Notes: generated by a model not told the origin, from the letters alone. A stretch of 64,000 bases of DNA from Viscum album (GCA_963277665.1 OY728123.1:634692915-634756914); one strand, 5' to 3'; shown: positions 38,828 to 49,040, counted from the first letter of the stretch. Made by a program: numbers and translations.

Positions 38828-39097
38828 ATGGCCTCATCTAGTAGAATTTCCCCATACGAAGCCCATTTGTTAGAGCTCGGAAAAGAGGTGGCATCCTTGG
38901 GCTTCGCCCTTGACCAAGCCCAAGCTGAGCTTCATTATGTCAAGCTCAAACGTGACCGTCTATGGGAAAAGTGGAAGTTTATTGAAATTACCACTCGAGG
39001 GATGTTATCAGAGCCACCCCAAGAGTCGGTCACCATCGCACACATTACCATTAGGTCTTATGTGGCTGTTTTAAGGGGTTTTGTAACAAATAAGTAG
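38828..39097 (+). CDS. Intact 89-residue ORF inside G3; unknown protein
   Basis: An uninterrupted frame starting at ATG in a favourable plant context (GCGATGGCC). It is preceded at 43 nt by TATAAATA and followed within about 30-55 nt by AATAATGAATATAA-type tracts that could serve for polyadenylation. The product begins MASSSRISPYEAHLLELGK. Residues about 10-50 are rich in Leu, Ala, Glu and Lys with heptad-like spacing (LLELGKEVASLGFALDQAQA), suggesting a helical or coiled-coil segment. There is no signal peptide or membrane segment. Base composition is more balanced than the AT-rich flanks. The G2 LTR lacks this segment. I do not recognise the family. It could be a captured host gene fragment, an element-specific accessory ORF, or chance. 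Confidence 0.4.
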   Translation: MASSSRISPYEAHLLELGKEVASLGFALDQAQAELHYVKLKRDRLWEKWKFIEITTRGMLSEPPQESVTIAHITIRSYVAVLRGFVTNK

Positions 39098-39950
39098 TAC
39101 TATGTTCATGTACATTAATTTTGTATATAATAATGAATATAATTTCTTGTCATTTTTGATACTTTGTAAATAGTTTTTGAAGTACAAATTGTGTTTTTAG
39201 TTATTATTTAATTAAGAAATCTATTTTATTAAATTAAGGTATTTTTGAATAAAAATATTTTTTTAATAAAATATTATTATTATTATTATATTAATTTTTA
39301 TTAAATATAAATTATCTTAGAATTTTATGAATGAAATTAAATTTTTATTAAGGTTTGATAGCCATTTCTGTCAAAACCCGTGAATTTTCGATAAATGTTG
39401 GTTTTTATTTTAAAAGGGAAAATTAACATATTTAGAAATTGTTTTAGATAAAATAAATATCATTTCTGGAATCAGGACATCGAAATTATCCAAAGGTTAA
39501 TTTTTCATAATTTTCTGAGACAATCAAATTTTGGGGTAAAAATTAAATACCGTTTAAAAATATAATGTGTTTTATGACATCATAATGACCCAATGGTGAT
39601 GTAATAAAATACCACAATCTTTATTTTCGTCCAATATATGTTTTATCATTAAAATAATTTGATTTTGGGTTTGTTTTACTTACTTTTCAAAGCATTAATG
39701 GACCCCTCAAGACATATTCAACACTTTTCCTTTTTAAATTAATTTCCATGGGAGTGTGACTCACCTACACATAATCAACCCTAATATTTTATTATGTTCG
39801 GACCATGGCCTTGTAAAATATTTTTTCCCTCTATACCTTTCTAGACTTCATGGGAAAAACCCATGGGAAGGTTTGTGGTTTGGATTAGTTTAATATAAGG
39901 GGTCCCAAACCTAAATAATAATGATTTCTCTCACCTTACCTATATAAAAC

Positions 39951-39958
39951 CACCCAAA
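39951..39958 (+). promoter_or_regulatory. TATA box of G3 LTR
   Basis: TATATAAAAC after TCACCTTACC, in the position matching 25641 of G2 relative to the downstream pyrimidine-rich leader (CTCTGCCC...CTCTCTCTAG). Confidence 0.65.
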
Positions 39959-40270
39959 CTCCAACTTAATCCTCACAAAAATCTTTTTTAGTTCGTCAAA
40001 CCTCTGCCCTACTCTCTCTAGAATCCTCCCAAGGTTCCCCAAGCTGCCAAAAAGCCTCTCACAAGCCTCTCTCTAGCTGTTGGAAGCACACTTCCAAGTA
40101 AGGGTTTTTTCTTCCTTTCTCATTTTAGTCAATTTTCTTTAAGTTGTATTGCCCTTTTACATTCAATTATGAATGTTGGGGTATGGTTTCACACCTCCCC
40201 AATACTTCCCTATTATTGTTTTAATGATTGGAGACCCCATTATCTCTCATTAAATGCCTCCCATGTACAC

Positions 40271-40482
40271 CCGTTACTCTGCCGAAATTCCGAAAGGAAC
40301 TTCTCTCTCTTATTTTACATTCAAGCAATACTTTTGTATCATGAATCTAAATTCCATTTAAATTGTTGGGAAATGTATCTATATAACCTCCTTACTGTAC
40401 ATTACATGTAAATATGATGAGGAAACCCTTTCTCTCTCATCTACATTTTTTGTGAATTCTTATGTCACGCCGTTACGCTGCC
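40271..40482 (+). promoter_or_regulatory. Paired CCGTTACKCTGCC motif in G3
   Basis: CCGTTACTCTGCC at 40271-40283 and CCGTTACGCTGCC at 40470-40482, 199 bp apart, each followed by AAAAT/AAATT-like sequence. It sits where G2 and G4 carry their repeated GTACGTAC motif. Function unknown. Confidence 0.55.
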
Positions 40483-40721
40483 AAAATCGCACTGATTTTC
40501 TAAGCCAATGTCATTGTGTAGGGAATACCATGATCATTTATCCATCAAGGGTATTCACATTTATGCACATTTACTAATTGATTGTAATGTTTCATGTATG
40601 AATTCCACATTCCTCTATCGTGGAATAAATGATTATGTTTTATGAATCCATGTTTTATGATCCATGTGGCACACTTATGCATGAAATGAAATGTTTAAGA
40701 TGGGTGCACCCTTATAGCGCT

Positions 40722-40868
40722 CCAATGCATTGGGTAAAGTATAGTATCATGATACTTCATGTGCAATGAGTGTTGACTCATGATAATTCATGTTCAACGA
40801 GGTTTTACTCGTGCTTCATGTGCAATGAGGGTTTACTCTTGCTTTATGTGCAATGAGCCTTGGCTCAT
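40722..40868 (+). repeat. Palindromes and four tandem hairpins in G3
   Basis: CCAATGCATTGG (40722-40733) and AGTATCATGATACT (40743-40756) are perfect palindromes. Four 16-nt units follow, each a 5-bp stem with a 6-nt loop, at 40766-40781, 40797-40812, 40825-40840 and 40853-40868. Stem arms are ATGAG/CTCAT in units 1 and 4, ACGAG/CTCGT in unit 2, and ATGAG/CTCTT in unit 3 (one mismatch). Units start 28-31 nt apart. Confidence 0.85.
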
Positions 40869-41270
40869 GCTAATTCCATGTTAAGTGTTGTTGCCACATT
40901 TCCATGTTATGATTATCATGCTTTATCATTCATTTATTTTCATGTTTCTTTTATGCTCTATTGATATGCCTATTGTCTAACATGTATTTTACTCCTCATG
41001 TTATTCCATGTGTACTCCCTTACTGGGCTTTATTGCTCACCCTTTTCTTATGCGTGTCCTCGGGTTATCCCATGCAATGCTAAGTACGAGGGAATGTAGT
41101 GGTCATGTAAATGATGTTTTCAATAAAGATGTTGTATTTAATGTTTTAAGTTCTTATTTAATGATCCTAATCCCAAAATACACTAAACCTCTCGATCTTC
41201 TTTGTTATATCATGTGACGTTTTTTGTAATAAATCATGTTTAATTTGTAATAAAAACAAGGGTTTTCATA

Positions 41271-41275
41271 TATCT
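41271..41275. repeat. Target site duplication of G3, right copy (TATCT)
   Basis: Matches 38619-38623. Copy B sequence homologous to copy A (near 14200) resumes right after it. Confidence 0.75.
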
Positions 41276-42360
41276 CCTCAACCACTCTGTTTTTGACCAC
41301 CTCCTTAACCATTCCCTGGTATAGGTTCTTCAGGGGCTCCAATAGGTTAGCCTCCCCCATCACCATTGACATTAGTGGAGCAGGAGCTTGATGCCCGTGC
41401 TGCTGGAAAGACCTCACTGGAAAAAATTGCTTCTGATGTATGCACTAAACATACTCACCACCATTATATGATGCTCTAATAGATAAATTGATCTGATGGT
41501 TCCCAATGCCTCGTTAGAAAAAATACTCCAGTCCGAGGCCCATGATGAAAGGGAAAGAACAAAGATATCGTAACTGGAACTGTTGAGGCCTAATTTTTTT
41601 GGCTAAAACCTTGAAGGCCCTAACACTGAAGACCATATGCAGATGTCCTTCCCCTTTATGGATGTTAGCTGCCTCCCATTTTGAGAAACAAGTCCCATTT
41701 AGAGAACAATTTCCACTACCTCATACTTCTTCTAGAATTCTATGTTTTTTGGTAATGTAAAGGGTCTAACTCTATTCTAGATAGATGGTTAGAGTGCCTC
41801 CTCAATGTGTATCTCTTAGATCTCCTCATTCAGAAAGATATATTTATCGAAAGGTATGAGATCTACAATATTGATCCCTAGTTGCCTTACTAACATACAA
41901 CCCTATTGGAGGCATAATATCTCTTACCTCTTGTAGGCCATAATTTTGGAAGAAGTATATTTGGCCTGAAACTCCTTCTCAACGTTAAACGACAAAACAT
42001 CAATCTTATTCATCTCAATAAGCTAATGTTCCCACCCCTAACACACGGATCCACATATCTATCTCACTACTAGTGGATCATAGTATTATGTCAGAGCACA
42101 TTCCCATATAACATTTATTACCAGCTCCTCGAGCCAACTCTCCATGTCCATGTATGAGATGATATCCTCGTAATTACCCAGAGTCTTCCATTAGAAGGCA
42201 TGAAGAGTCTTCTTCCACTGATCATACTCCTCCCCTCGACCCCCCCCCCCTTAATTGACCATGTCTAAATATTGGGACTCAAATGCACTTACCAAACAAC
42301 GGAGACATTCAGGTTCTATAGATGAGAAATGGTACAAGGAAACCTAATGCCTAGGTAGTA
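41276..42360 (-). pseudogene. Ty3/Gypsy gag-protease region pseudogene, copy B
   Basis: Parallels 14190-15290 of copy A block by block. On the minus strand, about 42130-42160 reads MDMESWLEELV, the gag capsid WL.EL motif (copy A has MDIESWIEEL). Near 41640-41700 the minus strand gives KGEGHLHMVFSVRAF, matching the gag-protease hinge of copy A. Stops throughout. A run of 12 C occurs near 42240. Confidence 0.6.
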
Positions 42361-42699
42361 TGTAAATTTTATTTCGAATTCATTTTAATTCTTCATTTTA
42401 ATTTAGTTTCCAGAAACACCCAATTAAAATAATATAACCAATCATCATAATGTGTGTTCCATTACTAGGGTCTTTATCCTTCAATCAGTGTATCACCACT
42501 TCTTTATTCGGTAGGTTAAGATTCCTTTCATTGGATCGTGGGGAAACAAAATCTAGTGTCCTAGTTGTTCTTACCTGTCCTATTACACACTCTAATGTAA
42601 TCTGGAGTTATTTCCCTACCATCCCATGAACTACTCACTATTCCTAGCTTCAAAATCCATCATATACATATATTCCTAAACATCCAAATGATTCCACTT
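42361..42699 (-). other. Leader of copy B element with decayed primer-binding site
   Basis: Non-coding, homologous to 15290-15618. Just inside the LTR edge the minus strand reads AAGTGGAATCATTTGG, which fits a decayed initiator-tRNA-Met primer site (TGGTATCA...). Confidence 0.5.
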
Positions 42700-43789
42700 T
42701 GTAATAATCCTCGTTTGTTAAGATTAGGGAAGAAATAAAAATGTTTCATTCCCTTCCGTCATCAAGATTAAGGAGATATAATAACCCCTAGTGTACCTCA
42801 TTCAATAGGTCTCCATGTTGTGATGATAACTAGGGGTATAGTTGATCACATAATATGAAAGGCATTAACAATTTTATTGAATAATATTTTGAGATAAGCT
42901 TGTGTATCCCTTGTAACTCCAAAAACTAAAAGTAGAAGTAAATCCAAAATCTATTCCCACATACATGTGAAAAAGTAAAGCTGAAAAGGGGATAAATAGA
43001 AAATCCATTGTAAAGTACCAAAATGTGATAATAATAAAAACTAATCCTAATGCCCGAGCTTGTAAATTCAAGAATAGTCATTGATATACCCCTATAAACA
43101 TGAAACAGTTTCAAAGACGTAGGGAGAGTATTAAGATATACTTTGAAGGTAAATGAAAGACGCCCATACAGAAGTGGGGGAAAAATAATAATTCCTCTTT
43201 GAGAAAACCATATAACCTCAAAGAACCTACAATGGAGTAAAAACTAGACCATCCTCACCATGGTACACTCACCAAAATAACAAAAGTCAAGTAAGTAGTA
43301 GTATAACAACATTGACATTTGAGTTCCCCACAACACTTTTCCACTGGTTAATTGACCATACATAATGGATAACTTCATGGTGCTACCACTATTCCCATAT
43401 ACATTCGCACTTCCACCACCTTCCTGCACACACCAAGGCCTCTAACTACACATAATCCTGTCCCCAAATATCTAGGACACAACAAAAATGCATCTCGGTT
43501 GGAGAAAAGTGGGCCTCATCCCGATGACACTTAATATAACAATCATGGAACCCAAACACCAAGGAATATCATCCACAACAAGGATACCCAATGGTTCTAA
43601 GATTATGGTAAGCCTCAAGACATTACTAAAATCCCAAATAAACTCCAGTAGTATGAAACCAGATGAGGGTGCGAGGAAGAATAATAGTAACCATTCATCC
43701 ATCCTCTCGCCAGGATGTTGGGAAACACACCATCCCACATGAGATTGGGTTGTTCAGAAAATGATGCTCAATAAGGGGGTGTGTATAAA
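42700..43789 (-). mobile_element. 5' LTR of decayed Gypsy element, copy B, truncated
   Basis: Starts TGTAATAATCC and follows the block order of 15619-17630, including the ACACACCAAGGCCTCTAAC block near 43435 and the G-rich GGGGGTGTGTATAAA end. It breaks at 43789, where G4 begins. The rest of the LTR is not found in the window. Confidence 0.6.
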
Positions 43790-44271
43790 TGTAGAGACCC
43801 AAAACATGACGTACATGGACATTACATTACTTTTTCAGAATACTTAATACATAACAAAAACAGACACACAATGACCGTAATAGTTTAGTGTCGTTGGAAA
43901 CTTGGAACTTAATCCTCTAATCATGGTGAAAGATCTTCAACATCTCCCATAAAGATGTTCCCCTTTTTTCTTACCTAAAACCTTTCTTTATATCCTGGGA
44001 AAAGAAAACATAAAAAGGGTGAGCTCAAATGCTCAGTAAGGGTAAGCATGGATAAAATAAAACATACCATATACATTTGAACTTAAAAAAACATGAACAT
44101 TACAAATCTTGAGCAACGACATAAATCATGGAAGTACATAAGGCATAGACCATAATGGAACAAAAATCATGATAATATAGCATCGTAATAAAACATGTAA
44201 TTGTGGCATCCATTATTCACATGTAATTATTTCTATAGTAGCCAAGACATTTCTTCCAAGACCATCTTAGT

Positions 44272-44394
44272 GGACAAAGTCCCTTTCTGAATCGAGTTCA
44301 CTCCTCGTTTCAGTCCTGTTTTACTGAACCGGTTTAACCTGCCGTTCCAGCCATGTCTGTCTCATGAGATATAAATCTTTACCCAATGCATTGG
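44272..44394 (-). repeat. Palindrome and hairpin cluster in G4
   Basis: GGACaaaGTCC (44272-44282). A 9-bp stem with one T-T mismatch has arms CTGAAtCGAG and CTCGtTTCAG (44287-44313) and overlaps the alternative hairpin TCAGT...ACTGA (44310-44327). Then come the palindromes TCTCATGAGA (44360-44369) and CCAATGCATTGG (44383-44394). The last is identical to the palindrome in G3, and TCTCATGAGA is shared with G2. Confidence 0.8.
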
Positions 44395-45415
44395 AGGGAG
44401 ATATAGGTCCCACCCATCTCATAATGAAATCATTCTTAATTGTGACACAAAATAAACATACATCATTCATAATAACCCAACGAATAAAATGGGTTTCATA
44501 AACATCATCCCATCGTCACATAATCCATATAAAAGAAATGGATATCATTTCATAATAAGAAAAGTGAAACCACGTAAATCATAGAGACATTACACTTGAA
44601 ACATACACATATGAAATAATTTCCGCTTAGATGGAAAATGGTTTTGATAAAACACTTGAAATGAATTCTTGAGGAAAATATCCTTTCTTCTTCAATATCA
44701 ATTTCATTTCACAAAACATCATGCAATTTAAAAAGAAAGAGATTTTGTTGAAAATAGTCATGAAATCTGTTGGAGTAAGCTTCATGAAAATAAGGCTTTA
44801 TAAAACCATAAAAATCCGTTCGTGCCGTATATGTTAAAAAAACATTCATTTCATACTTTTGCCGGAAAAGAAAAAAAGTACCTCGTAACGTAAACAAAAG
44901 AATGATTCCTTACATACCATGTAGTAAAAGTAAAAAATGGGTAAAAATGACTTTAAACATACATGAAAACACTTTTATAAAACATGGACATGGATGATAG
45001 AAATAACCCCAGTAAATACTTACGAATATGAAATCTCGGATAAAAATGAGATCTGCAAAATTATCCATTACCTTAGGTCCGATTTGCTTCATAAGTATCT
45101 GAACCTCCTATATAATGATTTAAATAATTTCATTTACTTATTCCAGAATCATACTCATTGTTATGATATAATATATGGTTCACTTATGACTTTGTTTTAC
45201 CCGTTTTTTTGTAAATTCCATGTTAAAGAGCGTTTTGGGTAAAATTGTTTCATTTGTCATCCGTGTTTTGACTTGTAATTATTCATATGATTACATAGAT
45301 CATGATTAATTAATTCCAGAATATAAAACATGATTTATATATAATATATATTCATAATACACATATATATAATAAATCAGTAAATGGAAGGAAATACACC
45401 ATTCATGGAGATGGT

Positions 45416-45820
45416 AGGTCGTACGTACGCATGAACGCTGTTTTCGTTTCCTTATTGAGTTGAATGGAATTAAGTAGATGATATACATATATATACACAT
45501 AAATCCAGTATCATTATTTTGTCATATATTTCATGATTACATATTATATATACTTTATAATCATTCATGAATGGTTAACGTGGAGAATGAATCTCATCGC
45601 GTCGTGGAGACGGTAGTCCTTACGTACGCACGAGCGATGATATCGTTATCATGATCGTGGGACTGTATTGGAGTGTATGTATACTATTTTAGAATCAATA
45701 TAACTTTAAATTAATAATATATAGTTATTATTTACACCATTATACCCATCCAAGTAAGGTGGTGGGGGAAAATAGATTACACCACAGCGTGGAGACGGTA
45801 TTCCGTACGTACGCACGCGT
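45416..45820 (-). promoter_or_regulatory. Three GTACGTAC-type motifs in G4
   Basis: Cores at 45421-45428, 45620-45627 (TTACGTAC, one base changed) and 45805-45812, spaced 199 and 185 bp. The last two are preceded by CGTGGAGACGGTA, the inverse of the ACCGTCTCCACG that follows the G2 motifs, so the whole motif is conserved in inverted orientation. Confidence 0.65.
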
Positions 45821-46159
45821 GGTGATTTGGTTTTCCGTAGGATAGATAGATGGTGAAATAGAGTTTTTTCATACTTATAATAAAATATCTGTATATGAGT
45901 GATACTTATGTTATTACTTCACAATGAAACAACCTAATAAGAAGAAGTGGAAGAAGAAATAAAGTTGAAAGAATCGGTAACGGACATTACCTCTTCTTTG
46001 AAGCGGCTCATTGATTCCTCTTCTTAGGGAACTAAAATTGGTCTTTGAAGAAGAAAAAAACCTCTATAATGTTTCTAGGGAAGTGGGGAAGTGAAATGGG
46101 CAGGGTTTGGATGAGCTTGAAGGCTCAATGTGGTGTGAGGAAGAGGGGGAGGAGGTGCC

Positions 46160-46172
46160 CTTTTATAAGGGA
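46160..46172 (-). promoter_or_regulatory. TATA box of G4 LTR
   Basis: The plus strand reads GCCCTTTTATAAGGG. The minus-strand CCTTATAAAAGGGC matches the G2 TATA context. A pyrimidine-rich leader with TTCCTCACACC follows on the minus strand, as in G2. Confidence 0.65.
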
Positions 46173-46939
46173 GGAGAGGGGAACCTTTGGAATAACTAAA
46201 AATATTAATTTATTATAAAGCCAAATTCAGTTTTAAATAGCTCCAAATTGATTTATTTCGAATCTAAGGTGGGGATGGGTCGAAATAATCTCATCCAATA
46301 TAATTTAGACAAGTTTAGTTCATTATTCTAACCTTATCTTTTAGTTTTAACTCTTAGATAATTAGATTGACATTTACCATGTCACTTTGTAATTTTATAT
46401 TATATAGTTAATATAATTACCATATACATCCAAGAGACCCACAAGTGGTCCATTAATGATACACCTATCATGATATAAGTATCTTGGCCGATCCTTAGAT
46501 TTTTAGGAATAAAATAACAATCAATAATATAATATTTGTTTTAAAAATTATTTTATGTCAATTTTGACACTATTCAATAGTTGATTTTTGTGAAACTCAT
46601 AAAAGAATGATTACTTCGACAAAAGTTAATTAAATCAATCCTAACAATCCATATTAACCTATAAAATTAGTGTAATTCATAAAAAGTCTGAAATTATATT
46701 TATTTGGGTATTTTTAATATCTATTATTCTTCTTTTTCAATATTATGGTAATTACTGCATCATCATTGTGTCATAAATAAATTGATTTATTTAATGTCTA
46801 AAAATTATAAATAAAATATCATTATGTAGGAAATCTTATTATCTTTCTAATAAATATTTACAATCGAATTTATCTTATGTATAACCCTATATTAAAAATG
46901 TTTTAGTAAATAAACTTTGATTTAAACTCTTTTAATTAA

Positions 46940-47470
46940 TGGGGGTCGGGAACCCTTACCGGGTATTTTAGATATTCCATATATATAGTAAGAGAGAGGA
47001 TCTCCCATGGGTATTATTTATCCGTTGGAATTGATATCCTCTCTCTCCTCCATATTTATAGAGAGAGACTCTCTCAAACAAGCATGTTCTTGAAGTTCCG
47101 CCTTCACGGATAGAAGACACTAGTTTTTGGTGATCATCATTCCGTGGAAGTGATCATCGGAGTACCGCGCTAGCACCAGGATTCTGATGTATGACACATG
47201 AGCAGATTAAAGAGGTGTGTGTGGAAGATCTAGGGGCTTTCTACATCGGAGTCTTCAAGCAATGGTCAATGGCTTCTTACGAAAAGCTTCTACACGTCAT
47301 ATCTGAATGAGGTAAACGTTCGATTTAATTTTGTTCTTTTGTTAAATCACTTGTGATCCTTGGACCGTAGAGGGATTAGATCTCCGGAGTCGACGATGTT
47401 ACGTCGCTCCGGTGACGCAAACAATTTTAATTTCTCGGCCTACTGGGTTCCACTGCCCGTTCTCGGTACC
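46940..47470 (+). mobile_element. Ty1/Copia 5' LTR copy (approximate, possibly 5'-truncated)
   Basis: From GGAACCCTTACC to GAGGTAAACGTTC it closely follows 63576-63955, with shared CCTCTCTC tracts and GCATGTTCT...AAGTTCCGCC. It contains perfect inverted repeats AGAGAGAGGAT/ATCCTCTCTCT (46991-47001 and 47036-47046). A weak primer site, TGGTATTATAGG, lies at 47477. Identity as a Copia LTR rests on the Copia RT/RNase H fragments between the two copies. Its left edge meets truncated G4 with no visible target duplication, so the true start may be missing. Confidence 0.6.
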
Positions 47471-47900
47471 TGATAGTGGTATTATAGGGACATGTGATTT
47501 TTTAGAATAAAAGGAAAATTTAAATTGCATAAATTTTAAGTATGGGGTTTTAATATGGTTCCAACGGATCTGACCGCATGTCATTCCATTTCAGAATGAC
47601 CAAGTAATGGCCATTTAAAATTTTTAAACGGATCAACATCTTCAGATTTTTTATCTTCAATGTATCGGAATCCAGCCATGTTTTGGCCGAAATCCAGTCA
47701 CCGGAATTCATCCAGTTGTATCCAATAATTTGGATATAAAATAAAATAAAATATTTTTTATTTATTTATTTTTAATAAATAAGGAAGAAGATCATGTCTG
47801 GGGGTCTCTACCATGTGGTAAAACAATAAAAAAATGTGGCAAGACACTTTCTTTTTTTGTGTGAAGGACGTGGCATAAAAAAAGGTAAGGAGGCCCATGA
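47471..47900 (+). other. Copia 5' internal region, non-coding
   Basis: Begins with the weak primer-like site at 47477-47488. The rest is AT-rich with no gene recognised, including a TTTATTTATTTATTTTTAAT tract near 47757. Confidence 0.45.
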
Positions 47901-47904
47901 GGTG

Positions 47905-48561
47905 TCTCCTCCTTCCCCACGCGACCGAACCAGGGAGCGCCGCCGCGAGGTCCCACCGCACCCCGAACCAGGCTGCCCGGAGCGACTCCATCCTGCCGGA
48001 CCTCCTCCGCGCCATCCTCTGCTGGTCCAACCACGCACCGGCCTCCTGGTTCGCGCCGGAACCCGAGTGGCCAAACCAGGGCGCTCCTCCTCGGTGTCGC
48101 GTGCTCCCTCATCCCCTTGGTCAAGCCCTCTTTCCGCCCTCAGAGTCGTGTCGTCGCCCTTCGAACCAGCGGCGCCCATGCGCCTCTCCCCGAGCAGGGT
48201 CATCGCCGCACTCTACTGCAGGAGCGTCGCCACCCAGTGAGTCCACCGGTAACCCCGTCCAGCACCACCGCGAGGCTGCCGTGGCTCGGACCTGCCATCG
48301 TCCCTCGGCCTGCTCGGGGAGCTCGCCATCACCGTCTCGTGCAGGGCCACTTGAAGAAACCCCGCAAGCCCTCTTCTTTTGCTGCCCCATGTAGAAACCC
48401 CATCGGGCAGAGGTCAAACGAGCCCAGTTGAGGCCGAACCGACACTGCCCGAGCGCACGCCTTGCCACCGCCCTCACCGTCCAGGTTCCCTGCTCACCCT
48501 TCGCTATCCCGTAGAAAGTCGCGGGAAGCAGTGGCTCACCCGAGCCACGATGTCCCATCCC
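47905..48561. other. GC-rich island, left part, of unknown origin
   Basis: A sharp change to GC-rich, CpG-rich sequence within the AT-rich Copia element. Long open frames exist in several frames on both strands (for example 47897-48394 plus and 48121-48558 minus), as expected when stop codons are rare. None shows a motif I recognise. The island was split by G5 and resumes at 57152-57336, so its original length was about 840 bp. It could be a captured gene fragment or a GC-rich leader. Confidence 0.45.
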
Positions 48562-48566
48562 ATAGC
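48562..48566. repeat. Target site duplication of G5, left copy (ATAGC)
   Basis: ATAGC just before the G5 5' LTR, repeated at 57147-57151. Confidence 0.93.
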
Positions 48567-49040
48567 TGTAGCGACTCGGGTATTTCTCCCTGTCAGACTT
48601 TGGAATATTTCTGCGAATAATTCCAGAGCTAGGCGCGAAGACGGCGTGCGATTCCGAGGCCCGGTGTGCCCGGAATTAATTTTATAAAAATATTAAGTCT
48701 TTTTATACTATGCACATGGCGGGGGTGTGATATCTCCTAAACGGTAGCTCAGAACGGGAATCTGAGGGCACGGTTTCGTCCGGAATGTGCCATTTACCCT
48801 AGGCGAGGTGTAAACATTGCGGGCGCGGGCCTGCAGTGGGAAACGCCACCAGTGGTGTTCTCGTAAATAAGTGGTGAAGTTAGTGTGCGGGCGTCGCCTA
48901 AAATTACTTCAGACGGAGTCTCTGATGGAAAATCTGAGTCCGCCGTTGTGTTCAGAACAACGTGTTTACCCTAGAGGTGACCTTACTTTTGTTCGCATCG
49001 GGCGTCGGGTCCGAGCTGGGTTTGGCATCGGCGGGCGGCT

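Larger units (their letters stand above)
38624..41270 (+). mobile_element. Solo LTR G3, related to the G2 LTR
   Basis: 2647 bp inserted in copy B and flanked by TATCT. It starts TATAACAACCCAAAG, close to the G2 start TGTAACACCCCAAG, with the first G changed to A. Its right end, TTTTCATA, is decayed. It shares blocks with the G2 LTR in order: CATCGAAATTA...TTTTCTGAGA near 39475, TATA box, CpG-rich repeated motif, palindrome cluster and GCTCACCC near 41034. No internal region follows, so it is a solo LTR left by LTR-LTR recombination. It carries an extra segment of about 670 bp near its start, holding the ORF at 38828. Confidence 0.75.
43790..46939 (-). mobile_element. Minus-strand LTR G4, truncated at its 5' end
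   Basis: On the minus strand this is a G2-like LTR. It ends GGGTCTCTACA (plus-strand TGTAGAGACCC at 43790). In order from its promoter side it has a TATAAAAGGGC box near 46160, three GTACGTAC-type motifs, a palindrome cluster and the TGAGCTCACCC block near 44020. Blocks at 46700-46930 match G2 LTR positions 25280-25440, so about the first 1.0 kb of the LTR is missing. No internal region is seen on either side, so it is either a solo LTR or the last remnant of a larger element. Confidence 0.7.

Noticed and set aside
40766..40868. CRISPR-like repeat array
   Set aside because: The units are 16-nt hairpins separated by short related spacers in a plant retrotransposon LTR, with no cas genes.
47758..48687. 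Many overlapping open frames on both strands in GC-rich DNA
   Set aside because: Stops are rare in GC-rich sequence. Several frames are open at once, none has a family motif, and some run across the G5 LTR border.
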